From NCBI GenBank assembly GCA_021372725.1, contig JAJFTV010000025.1, forward strand, positions 1-38,736: 38,736 nt of DNA, given 5' to 3'. This document shows, piece by piece, positions 31,856 through 38,736 of this stretch (within the stretch, counting starts at the first letter, position 1; each line of letters opens with the position of its first letter). The notes under the pieces were generated by a model. The model was not told the origin of the DNA and made no database searches. It was given only the letters and a program-made list of their open reading frames with translations. The stretch comes from Chloroflexota bacterium (GTDB lineage: Bacteria; Chloroflexota; Anaerolineae; Anaerolineales; Anaerolineaceae). The translations under genes were made by a program, and so were the position numbers.

Positions 31856-32620
31856 TTAACCGGTTACTTTCTTGAAATGTTTCGCCGCAAAGCCGCAGAC
31901 GGCATCGTTGTAATCTTGACCGCGGGATTTTGATGCTTTACGGGAGTCACCCAGTATGCCGTTATTTGTCACAGTGTGCAATCCTTCTGAAAGGGCTCTA
32001 ACCATCTGTGGGTTGTCATGACCGAAATCACCCATGAAACCTTGTTCAAATTTATCTTTCCGTACCAGGGTTTCATCCCAAGCCAGAAGCATGGAGGTTT
32101 CCATTTCGCCGGCATGAACACCCATCTGCTCGGAGGTGATGCCATCCCGCCTGATGATATCCTGGACAGGATCTGAGAACGCATCCTCATCGATTAAGGT
32201 GAGAATATCTACATCCGGATAAGTACGAGCCAGCTCAGGCAACACTTCATCGAGTGCGGCTTCGTTCCCGCCGTGGCTGTAGGTGACAGCAATTCGTTTA
32301 AAACCATGCCGTACCAGTGAGTTGATCACATCGCGGACAACGGCTTTGAAGGTTTCCTTGGTAAGGGTCAAAGTACCTTTGAAATGCATGTGATGTTCTG
32401 ATAACCCCGGGCGGATGACCGGAGCGACGAGGGTTTTTCCTATTTTACGGGCGATGCCGTCGGCCATGGCGTATCCCAGATAGGTATCCGTACCCAGCGG
32501 CAATGCCGGGCCGTGCTGTTCAATCGAGCCGGCAATCAGAATCACCGTGTCATAGCCATCATCCATGGCCTGTTGTATTTCCTGCCATGTCATGCGTTCC
32601 ATCCAGATTTCATTCGTCAT
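31856..32620 (-). CDS. Creatininase family protein
   Basis: A 254-residue metal-dependent amidohydrolase of the creatininase fold. Metal-ligand motifs are visible in order: GSIEQHGPALPLGTDTY (Glu, His, Asp; about 31-47), SEHHMHFKGT, YSHGGNEAAL, and the late GEMETSM Glu. Family members act on creatinine, on formamide intermediates (FAPy deformylase) or in mycofactocin maturation (MftE); no mycofactocin genes are near. AGGAGA precedes the ATG by 9 nt. It is upstream of the FAD/Fe-S oxidase on the same strand (61-nt gap) and is divergent from iorA. Confidence 0.88.
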   Translation of the reverse strand: MTNEIWMERMTWQEIQQAMDDGYDTVILIAGSIEQHGPALPLGTDTYLGYAMADGIARKIGKTLVAPVIRPGLSEHHMHFKGTLTLTKETFKAVVRDVINSLVRHGFKRIAVTYSHGGNEAALDEVLPELARTYPDVDILTLIDEDAFSDPVQDIIRRDGITSEQMGVHAGEMETSMLLAWDETLVRKDKFEQGFMGDFGHDNPQMVRALSEGLHTVTNNGILGDSRKASKSRGQDYNDAVCGFAAKHFKKVTG

Positions 32621-32771
32621 ATTGAAAATCTCCTCAATCAGGTTTGATATAAGTGTAATCCAGGTTTCTCATTTTTAGCGGAGACCGCGGGAGACTTTTT
32701 TCCCATATTTTATTATGAGAATTGTATCATCTGGAAATAACAGTAATATGTACAACAGAATCAAAACATAT

Positions 32772-32777
32772 TATAAT
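32772..32777 (+). promoter_or_regulatory. -10 element upstream of iorA
   Basis: TATAAT with expected start near 32784, about 50 nt before the iorA ATG. The -35 match (TGTACA, 17 nt upstream) is poor. Confidence 0.35.
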
Positions 32778-32835
32778 TAATCAGTCATCTGAATTTTCAT
32801 ATTCACTTCCCAAATTTCCGGAGGAAAACGAATTC

Positions 32836-34683
32836 ATGAAGAGATTACTATCAGGTAATGAGGCCGTTGCGCATGGAGCCTGGGCGGCTGGTGCTGCAGT
32901 TGCTTCAGGGTATCCAGGGACACCCAGTACGGAGATACTGGAAGTCTTTGCAAAATTCCCAGATGTTTATGCTGAATGGGCGCCCAATGAGAAAACGGCT
33001 GTAGATGTCGCAGTGGGAGCAGCGTATGCCGGCCAGCGGGCATTTTCCACCATGAAACACGTTGGATTAAATGTAGCTGCCGACTCTTATTTTATGTCTT
33101 CCATGACAGGTGCTGAAGCAGGCCTGGTCATCGTATCGGCAGACGATCCTTCCATGCATTCCTCACAAAACGAGCAGGATAACCGGCAGTATGCCAAATT
33201 TGCCCGTGTTCCATGCCTGGATCCCGCCGACAGCCAGGAAGCCAAGGATTTTATGATATCGGCTTTCGACATCAGCGAAAAGTTTGATACGCCGGTCATG
33301 CTGCGAATGACAACCCGTGTCTGCCATACCAGCGGAGTTGTGGAAGTAACAGAGAACAGACTTCAGCTTCCTGAAGCGGGTTTATTCCCCCGCAATCCGC
33401 AGAAATATGTAACAGTACCCGCTAATGCAAGGAAGCTGCATCTCAAAATCGAACAACGCATCAAAGATGTAGCCGAATTTGCCACAACCTATCCGTATAA
33501 TTTCATCGAAGAACGCTCGAATGAACTTGGCATCATCACCGGTGGGATTGCCTATCAATATGCACGCGAAGTATTTCCGGATGCCAGCATCCTCAAACTG
33601 GGCATGGTTTATCCGCTTTCTTATCGCATGATAACTGAATTTGCTGCCCGCATGAGACGGATCATCGTTCTTGAAGAGTTGGACCCGTTTATTGAGGATC
33701 AGGTTCGGTTGATGGGTGTTGAGGTATACCGCGGTATAAACCCTGGCGGTTATGAACCGCATGCCAAATCGATTTTTCCGATCACCTATGAATTCAATCA
33801 ATATGTGGTGCGCGAAAGCGCCCGCAAGGCTGGGTTGATCCAGGATAAACCGGTCGTTATGCCTGAATTTGAAACGGTTGCTCCGCCACCCCGGCCGCCC
33901 GTATTGTGTCCTGGCTGCCCGCACCGTAGCACATTTTATATCCTGAGTAAACTGAAAGTTCCCGTCAACGGTGACATTGGCTGTTACACTTTGGGTATGG
34001 TTCCCCCATTGAGCGCCATCCACACTACCGGATGCATGGGTGCCGGCATTGGTGTTGCTCATGGAGCCACCAAGGGGGGCAGCAAGGAACGGCATGTAGC
34101 CGTGATCGGCGATTCTACATTCTTCCACACCGGAATTCAGGGTCTGATGAACGTAGCGTATAACAAGAGTAACGTCATCACTGTGATCATGGATAACCGC
34201 ATCACTGCCATGACCGGCCACCAGCAAAATCCCGGTACCGGCTTGACGCTCCAAAATCAGGAAACCGGAATGATCGATCTGGAGACACTGGTGAAGGCGT
34301 TGGGGATTGCCAAAGTGAAAACCGTCGAAGCCTATGATGTGAAAACCATTGAAAAAACCCTTAAAGCCTGGGTTGCTGAAGATGAACCGGCTGTGTTGAT
34401 TACAAAACATGAATGTGCTTTGCTTCCCTCCCAGCGAAAACGCTACTTGCCTCTGGAAGTCAACACAGAAATATGTAATGGCTGCGGTATTTGCTTCCGC
34501 ATTGGCTGCCCCGCCATATCCAAATCCAGCCAGTTGGATCCGAAAACCGGACGCCCGCTGTCCCAAATTGACCCCATGTTGTGCACCGGTTGCGAGATGT
34601 GCGCACAGGTATGCCCGCGCAACGCCATCTTGTTCCGCGACCAGGTAATTGAAAAGCGCCAGGCTGCTGAAGAAGCGAAATAA
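32836..34683 (+). CDS. iorA: Indolepyruvate ferredoxin oxidoreductase, alpha subunit
   Basis: A 615-residue thiamine-diphosphate enzyme that, with IorB, decarboxylates aryl pyruvates from aromatic amino acids to aryl-CoA and reduces ferredoxin. The N-terminal pyrimidine-binding domain starts at once with LLSGNEAVAHGAWAAG and SGYPGTPSTEILE. The diphosphate-binding part has CPGCPHRSTFY, GDIGCYTLG and GDSTFFHTGIQGL. The C-terminus carries two [4Fe-4S] ferredoxin motifs, CNGCGICFRIGCP and CTGCEMCAQVCP. The ATG at 32836 is chosen for its GGAGGA (32820-32825) and because homologues begin here; the frame runs upstream to 32722. Related 2-oxoacid oxidoreductases share the fold, but subunit sizes fit Ior. 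Confidence 0.95.
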   Translation: MKRLLSGNEAVAHGAWAAGAAVASGYPGTPSTEILEVFAKFPDVYAEWAPNEKTAVDVAVGAAYAGQRAFSTMKHVGLNVAADSYFMSSMTGAEAGLVIVSADDPSMHSSQNEQDNRQYAKFARVPCLDPADSQEAKDFMISAFDISEKFDTPVMLRMTTRVCHTSGVVEVTENRLQLPEAGLFPRNPQKYVTVPANARKLHLKIEQRIKDVAEFATTYPYNFIEERSNELGIITGGIAYQYAREVFPDASILKLGMVYPLSYRMITEFAARMRRIIVLEELDPFIEDQVRLMGVEVYRGINPGGYEPHAKSIFPITYEFNQYVVRESARKAGLIQDKPVVMPEFETVAPPPRPPVLCPGCPHRSTFYILSKLKVPVNGDIGCYTLGMVPPLSAIHTTGCMGAGIGVAHGATKGGSKERHVAVIGDSTFFHTGIQGLMNVAYNKSNVITVIMDNRITAMTGHQQNPGTGLTLQNQETGMIDLETLVKALGIAKVKTVEAYDVKTIEKTLKAWVAEDEPAVLITKHECALLPSQRKRYLPLEVNTEICNGCGICFRIGCPAISKSSQLDPKTGRPLSQIDPMLCTGCEMCAQVCPRNAILFRDQVIEKRQAAEEAK

Positions 34684-34698
34684 GACATGGAGAATAAA

Positions 34699-35298
34699 AT
34701 GCGAAAAAAATCGATCAGTTTCATGTTGGTGGGGGTCGGCGGCCAGGGGACCATTCTAGCCAGCAATGTACTTGCTGAACTGGGATTAAACCTGGGTTAT
34801 GATGTCAAACAGGCTGAAGTTCACGGTATGTCGCAGCGTGGCGGCAGCGTTACTTCGCACGTGCGGTGGAGTGAGCATGTCTATTCACCCATTATCGCTC
34901 AAGGTGATGCAGACATTCTGATTGCATTTGAGAAATCCGAGGTTGGGCACTATCTTACGGATCTAAAACCGGGGGGCATGGTGTTGGTGAATGATTACAG
35001 CATCATCCCCATCACTGTCAGCTCAGGTGGAGCAACTTACCCGGCGGATGAGAAGCTGGATGAGATGCTCCACAAGGTGACCACCGATGTTCACTGGATT
35101 AAAGGCGTTGAAATTGCCGAACAGGCCGGGAGTTCCAAGGCTGCCAATGTTGTGCTGTTGGGCGCGCTGGCGAAGCTGATGGAAATGGATGCTGAACAAT
35201 GGCTGCCGGTGATCACCAAACGGGTACCGCCGAAATCGGTGGAAACAAATCGCAAGGCATTTCTCAGCGGTATGCAAGCAATGAGTAATATAAAATAA
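34699..35298 (+). CDS. iorB: Indolepyruvate ferredoxin oxidoreductase, beta subunit
   Basis: A 199-residue gamma-type subunit of 2-oxoacid:ferredoxin oxidoreductases, partner of IorA. Signature: VGVGGQGTILASNVLAELGL near the N-terminus and AEVHGMSQRGGSVTSHVRW. It starts 15 nt after iorA. The ATG at 34699 is preferred to the one at 34687, because GGAG stands 6 nt before it. Together the pair links aromatic amino-acid fermentation to ferredoxin, typical for an anaerobe. Confidence 0.94.
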   Translation: MRKKSISFMLVGVGGQGTILASNVLAELGLNLGYDVKQAEVHGMSQRGGSVTSHVRWSEHVYSPIIAQGDADILIAFEKSEVGHYLTDLKPGGMVLVNDYSIIPITVSSGGATYPADEKLDEMLHKVTTDVHWIKGVEIAEQAGSSKAANVVLLGALAKLMEMDAEQWLPVITKRVPPKSVETNRKAFLSGMQAMSNIK

Positions 35299-35311
35299 TC
35301 CAATAATCATT

Positions 35312-35391
35312 AAAAAGGCCGTCTTCTCATAAGCATCCAGGAGGTTCATCAACAACTGATCCATTTAGATGCCCGATGGAGGCGGTTTTTT
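35312..35391 (+). terminator. Large branched terminator-like structure after iorB
   Basis: An A-run at 35312-35316 and a T-run at 35386-35391 close an 80-nt element. Inside, CCGTC (35319-35323) pairs with GGCGG (35381-35385, one wobble), GCATC with GATGC, and GGTTCA with TGATCC (one mismatch). It can act as terminator for iorAB; its length is unusual for that, so a regulatory RNA before the LysO pair is possible. The known lysine riboswitch sequence is not recognisable. Confidence 0.4.
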
Positions 35392-35531
35392 GATTTGATA
35401 TACAGGAAACTTTGCGGAACAGTTGCAGTCTGTGGTAACATGGTTTCCGGCAATTTTTCCGTTCTGAAAAATGCCGGTAAGCTGACATGAATCCGGACGG
35501 ATATCCTGGCACAGGGTGTGGCACGCAAAAA

Positions 35532-35807
35532 ATGTGGAATATACTGATTTTCTTTGCGGTGGGAGTTTTCCTCGGCTGGTTGATACGGAAACATCCCAAA
35601 TGGATTAAGAGCGCAAGCTGGGGATCCAGTATTTTACTTGGGCTGCTGATCTTTCTGCTGGGTGTTTCAACGGGCAGCCGGCCTGACGTTCTGGGTAATT
35701 TCTCGAAGCTTGGGTTCACCGCTGTTGCACTGGCATTGGGCGGTATAGCTGGCAGCATGATGTTTGTAATCCCTGCAACCCGTAAATGGACAGGGAGGCA
35801 GAAATGA
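35532..35807 (+). CDS. LysO-type lysine exporter, N-terminal half (separate gene)
   Basis: A 91-residue protein with three membrane spans (about 2-18, 29-48 and 59-80) that resembles the first part of LysO (YbjE, DUF340), the L-lysine exporter. The start at ATG 35532 fits the start of the first span; a longer form from 35487 is possible. Ribosome sites are weak for both. In Escherichia coli LysO is one polypeptide of about 300 residues; here the gene ends after the first third and its stop overlaps the next start (ATGA), so the halves are probably made together and assemble. Confidence 0.78.
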   Translation: MWNILIFFAVGVFLGWLIRKHPKWIKSASWGSSILLGLLIFLLGVSTGSRPDVLGNFSKLGFTAVALALGGIAGSMMFVIPATRKWTGRQK

Positions 35808-36403
35808 AGAGCACCCTCATTTTTGCCGGTATTTTTTTGGCCGGTTTGTTGCTTGGATCCCAGAATCCGTTTCCAGATTTAATGGCGGTGGAAGGGCTCA
35901 AGACGTGTATTGTCGATGTCCTGCTCCTGTTGATCGGTATTGGTGTCGGAGCCGATGTGACAACATTTACCCGTCTAAAAAAGATGGATCGATCAACCTT
36001 GGCCGTGCCGTTTTTAATCGCAACCGGATCGATTTTGGGAACAGGTTTGGTGGCTTTTCTATTTCCTTTGGTCGGTTTTCATTCAGGGCTGGCGGTAGGT
36101 GCCGGGTTTGGTTTTTACTCGCTTTCCAGCATCATATTGACCGATTTGCAAGGCGTTGAGCTGGGGACTATTGCCTTGCTGGCCAATTTAGCGCGTGAAT
36201 TATTTACAATCCTCTCCGCGCCTTTGCTGGTCAAGTGGTTTGGCGGAATGGCCCCCATCGCCAGCGCCGGTGCCACGTCCATGGATGTCACATTACCGGT
36301 TATCCAGCGTTATTCGGGTAGCGAATATACACTCGTCGCCATCTTCAATGGCATCATTCTCACCTTGCTTGTACCCATTCTGGTGCCGATATTAGGGAGT
36401 TGA
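35804..36403 (+). CDS. LysO-type lysine exporter, C-terminal part
   Basis: A 199-residue membrane protein with about six spans, carrying the most conserved LysO segments: VGAGFGFYSLSSIIL, LGTIALLANLARELFTIL and APIASAGATSMDVTLPVI. LysO exports L-lysine (and thialysine) across the cytoplasmic membrane. The start at ATG 35804, with GGGAGG 6 nt upstream, overlaps the stop of the N-terminal partner by 4 bp. No lysine riboswitch or regulator is evident. Confidence 0.85.
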   Translation: MKSTLIFAGIFLAGLLLGSQNPFPDLMAVEGLKTCIVDVLLLLIGIGVGADVTTFTRLKKMDRSTLAVPFLIATGSILGTGLVAFLFPLVGFHSGLAVGAGFGFYSLSSIILTDLQGVELGTIALLANLARELFTILSAPLLVKWFGGMAPIASAGATSMDVTLPVIQRYSGSEYTLVAIFNGIILTLLVPILVPILGS

Positions 36404-36521
36404 TAACCCGGTTAACGAGACGCTCTGCCAATTAATGCCGGTGAATGGTATATACCCGCCTCCGAAAAATTCAATTGGCTCTGTATGATATAATTTTTGA
36501 TACTTTTTCAGATGAGTAAAC

Positions 36522-38330
36522 ATGTTTATCAATGGAATATTGGCGATTTTACAAATCCTTTTCCTTCCCGGTTTGATCTTTCTGAAATTATTTAAACCCA
36601 AGGGTGGTTTTTTCTACCAATTAAGTGTTGTCGTGGCCATCAGCATGCTGGCGAATGCAACAATCATATATCCACTGGTTTACTTGCATCTTTATTCCAA
36701 AACTTTTGTCCTGGTCTGGATGCTCCTGGAAGTACTGGCGCTGGTATGGCTCTACCGCGGAATTTTCAAACTCAATTTCGATCAGGTTGGACAGGCCATC
36801 AATACCTATGCCAGTGAGCTGTGGAACCAGATGCACAACCTGTTCCAGAGCGAGCGCTCTTCGGCAGCAGTGCGCTTTTTGCGCAATTGTATGATTGCAC
36901 TCTTTGGCGGACTGGCAATTTACCTGATCTTCTGGTTCGTACGTTCCTTCACCAGTAATATCGGCAGTGTTTTTACCAACTGGGATGCGGTTGTTTCGTG
37001 GAATGCCTGGGGGCAAACCTGGGCGCAGAACCAAATCCCGTCCGTACATCTCACCTACCCACAATTACTGCCCCTCAATCTCTCACTGACTTATGTTTTG
37101 ATTGGTAATTACGAGGTGAGCCTCTTTGCCAAAGCCATCATGCCCATTTTTGCGCTGCTCACGGTGCTAATGGTGTTTGAAATGGCTCTGGAAAAGAAGC
37201 AGTACGGTTATCTGATTGCGGTGGTTTTGATTTATCTGACATATAAAAAATTCATGGGTGACTACATCACCGATGGTTACGCCGACATACCGGTGGCTTT
37301 CATGGCCATTGCCGCGCTGATCCCTTATCTACGCAATGAAGATTTCTTGCAGGATCAAAAAGAGGTGATCCTCAGCATTCTGCTGGCTGCCGCGGCTGCA
37401 CTGACCAAGCAGGTCGGCCTCTTTATTCTGGTATTGCTGCCCATCCTTGGATTGATCAACAGCAAAACGAAATCTCACCGTCAGACCAGACAAATGCTTA
37501 TTTGGTTTGGGCTGGGAATTTTACTCATTTTGCCCTGGTATTTACCGGTCGGAATAAACGCGCTGAACGATTTTTCACAATTGGGATTTTCAAAGTACAT
37601 TGCTCATTCTTCTCAGGAATTTGACAGCGATACACCACTCATTCGCCTGGGCGGAGCGGTTTTGAGTCTCGGTAAATATCTGGCCTTGTATATTTTCTTG
37701 TTGCCGGCGTTCTTTATGGTCAAACGGCGCTTCAAATTACTGATCCCTTTCTTCTTGATCCCATTTTTGATCCTGTGGGGGATTGTCGCCAGCTATTCGG
37801 CACGCAATCTCTCCATCACCTTTGCCACACTGGCCATCATTTGCGGCCTTGGCCTGGAGACACTGCTGGAATACGGCTTTCGATGGCTGGATCATATCAA
37901 AGCTGGCCGCCTTGGGGCAATTTTCCTTTTGCTGTTGGTCATCGTGCCCATAGGATATTTTGCCTGGAAACTTGATGATGAAAAATTGATTCAAACCTGG
38001 GCGGATGCCCAGAGTCAAATCTTTTCTCCGCAGCTCAATGATCAAATTTTTGCCCTGGATCGTTCCAATCCGGATTGCAAGAAGATACTTACCAATTACC
38101 CGGTTGATTTTTTGCCCGGTTTTAGAGGCGTGCAACAACTTTTCACTTTCAATGATTTTGATCTGTACAAACAATACATCAATGACCCCGGTGTTTGCTG
38201 GATGTTGGTACCCAACGGTATCGATGCGAATGTTAAGGATGCAATCGAACAAAACCTGAAAAATGGGACCTATGAGCTACTCTATACGGCCAAAAATTGG
38301 TTTGGCTACCGCTTGATTAAGATACGATAA
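36522..38330 (+). CDS. Polytopic membrane protein, GT39-like family
   Basis: A 602-residue membrane protein with about 12 predicted spans. After two spans and a cytoplasmic segment, the external loop contains FTNWDAVVSWNAWGQTWAQ, an Asp-bearing motif like those of GT-C glycosyltransferases (DPM-mannosyltransferase type), followed by HLTYPQLLPLNLSLTY. A later acidic loop reads YITDGYADIPVAFM. The last 110 residues are a soluble domain. It probably transfers a sugar from a polyprenyl phosphate donor on the outer face; acceptor unknown. Similar in kind but not closely in sequence to the protein at 25775-27709. It is preceded by 118 nt without a clear promoter. Confidence 0.78.
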   Translation: MFINGILAILQILFLPGLIFLKLFKPKGGFFYQLSVVVAISMLANATIIYPLVYLHLYSKTFVLVWMLLEVLALVWLYRGIFKLNFDQVGQAINTYASELWNQMHNLFQSERSSAAVRFLRNCMIALFGGLAIYLIFWFVRSFTSNIGSVFTNWDAVVSWNAWGQTWAQNQIPSVHLTYPQLLPLNLSLTYVLIGNYEVSLFAKAIMPIFALLTVLMVFEMALEKKQYGYLIAVVLIYLTYKKFMGDYITDGYADIPVAFMAIAALIPYLRNEDFLQDQKEVILSILLAAAAALTKQVGLFILVLLPILGLINSKTKSHRQTRQMLIWFGLGILLILPWYLPVGINALNDFSQLGFSKYIAHSSQEFDSDTPLIRLGGAVLSLGKYLALYIFLLPAFFMVKRRFKLLIPFFLIPFLILWGIVASYSARNLSITFATLAIICGLGLETLLEYGFRWLDHIKAGRLGAIFLLLLVIVPIGYFAWKLDDEKLIQTWADAQSQIFSPQLNDQIFALDRSNPDCKKILTNYPVDFLPGFRGVQQLFTFNDFDLYKQYINDPGVCWMLVPNGIDANVKDAIEQNLKNGTYELLYTAKNWFGYRLIKIR

Positions 38331-38438
38331 ATGGGGGATTTTTAGGATTAAACCGTAAAAAGGGATGATTGTCAGACAATTCATGGTAATTTTGTATCCT
38401 CCATCCTTCCACCTCTCATATTTGTTGTCCATTTCAGT

Positions 38439-38444
38439 TATAAT
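38439..38444 (+). promoter_or_regulatory. -10 element before the rpiB gene
   Basis: TATAAT with expected start near 38451, 26 nt before the ATG. No good -35 is visible. Confidence 0.35.
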
Positions 38445-38476
38445 AAATTTATTCTGTCTGAGAGTAGATAATTATT

Positions 38477-38736
38477 ATGATATCCATCAACGAGCAGGAG
38501 ATCAAAGAGATCGTTCAGAGGGTGGTCGCTCAATCGGTGGGGGGAACAAAAACGGTTCCTTCGCAAGAAATAAACCCCATCCGGGCGGATCAGAAAATCA
38601 GCCAGCCTGTGGCTGCTTCTGTTCAACCGGGTGCTTCTGAAAGAACCGTTGCCATCGGTTCAGATCATGGCGGTTACGACATGAAGGAGAAGCTCAAGAA
38701 ACACCTGCTTGAAAAAGGTTACCTGGTGACTGACTG
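38477..38736 (+). CDS. rpiB: RpiB with N-terminal microcompartment-targeting-like extension (partial, runs off the window)
   Basis: The first 86 residues of a gene cut by the window edge. From residue 57 it matches ribose-5-phosphate isomerase B (VAIGSDHGGYDMKEKLKKHL; the GSDHGGY loop is at 61-67). Before it stand about 55 residues not present in ordinary RpiB. Residues 3-20 are an amphipathic helix, SINEQEIKEIVQRVVAQS, and 21-55 are a Pro/Ala/Gln-rich flexible linker. That layout is the hallmark of cargo-encapsulation peptides of bacterial microcompartments, and RpiB is a known cargo of the sugar-phosphate-utilisation (SPU) type. No shell protein can be seen in the window. The ATG at 38477 has only a weak GAGAG-like site upstream. 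Confidence 0.85.
   Translation, partial: MISINEQEIKEIVQRVVAQSVGGTKTVPSQEINPIRADQKISQPVAASVQPGASERTVAIGSDHGGYDMKEKLKKHLLEKGYLVTD

Noticed and set aside
33382..34566. 394-codon open frame on the minus strand
   Set aside because: It lies wholly antisense to iorA, has no ribosome site or family features, and is explained by the codon usage of iorA.
35299..35531. Lysine riboswitch before the LysO-like genes
   Set aside because: The conserved lysine-binding core and overall L-box length are not recognisable here.
1..38736. CRISPR array
   Set aside because: No regularly spaced repeats of 24-40 nt were seen; the only tandem repeat is the 10-bp one at 24878.

Overview
The window looks like chromosomal DNA of a Chloroflexota bacterium, most likely of class Anaerolineae. 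This is inferred from gene content: a Tad/CpaF-type ATPase, FHA-domain proteins of the FhaA/FhaB kind next to a RodA/PbpA-like gene, a stand-alone B3/B4 domain protein, PduO-type adenosyltransferase, YdiJ-like FAD/Fe-S oxidase and IorAB. No rRNA or other marker is present, so the class is not proven. There is no CRISPR array, prophage or insertion sequence. Coding density is high, and most genes lie in tight co-directional runs with 4-bp stop/start overlaps.

Layout. 1-2.1 kb: an HNH nuclease gene (-), a structured leader or small-RNA candidate with its own promoter and terminator-like hairpin, then tyrS (+). 2.1-6.9 kb (-): fhaA-like, fhaB-like, mtnP, and a very large gene that fuses a RodA/FtsW (SEDS) polymerase to a penicillin-binding-protein-like module whose catalytic motifs are lost. 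7-12.7 kb: a truncated rtcB (+), a PHP-domain gene (-), secG, a membrane-anchored solute-binding protein, and a three-gene run (unknown, cobalamin adenosyltransferase, B3/B4 protein). 12.6-23.5 kb: twelve minus-strand genes, transcribed from zinc-ribbon membrane protein through PfkB kinase, parA, parB, amidohydrolase, two histidine kinases, OmpR-type regulator, small unknown protein, CpaF ATPase and TPR protein to a GNAT acetyltransferase. The first kinase has an MshEN-like (candidate c-di-GMP-binding) N-terminus.

23.6-28.7 kb: radC (apparently leaderless) and an odd tRNA(CAT) precede an AT-rich accessory stretch. It holds a decayed type I restriction remnant, a BECR-like nuclease/DUF2283-like candidate toxin-antitoxin pair whose start lies at the end of a tandem ATG-TAA repeat, and a GT39-like membrane protein. 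After that come a nucleotide-kinase-like protein with a broken P-loop and a 25-residue lysine-rich microprotein. 28.8-38.3 kb: FAD/Fe-S oxidase and creatininase-family genes (-), then iorA-iorB, a lysine-exporter-like pair (LysO split in two) and a second polytopic GT39-like protein (+). The window ends inside an RpiB gene carrying an N-terminal helix and linker typical of bacterial-microcompartment cargo, so a BMC locus may begin at the right edge.

The points of most interest are the SEDS/pseudo-PBP fusion in its FHA operon, the putatively encapsulated RpiB, the candidate toxin-antitoxin pair with its start-stop repeat, and the MshEN-like histidine kinase upstream of an orphan CpaF ATPase.
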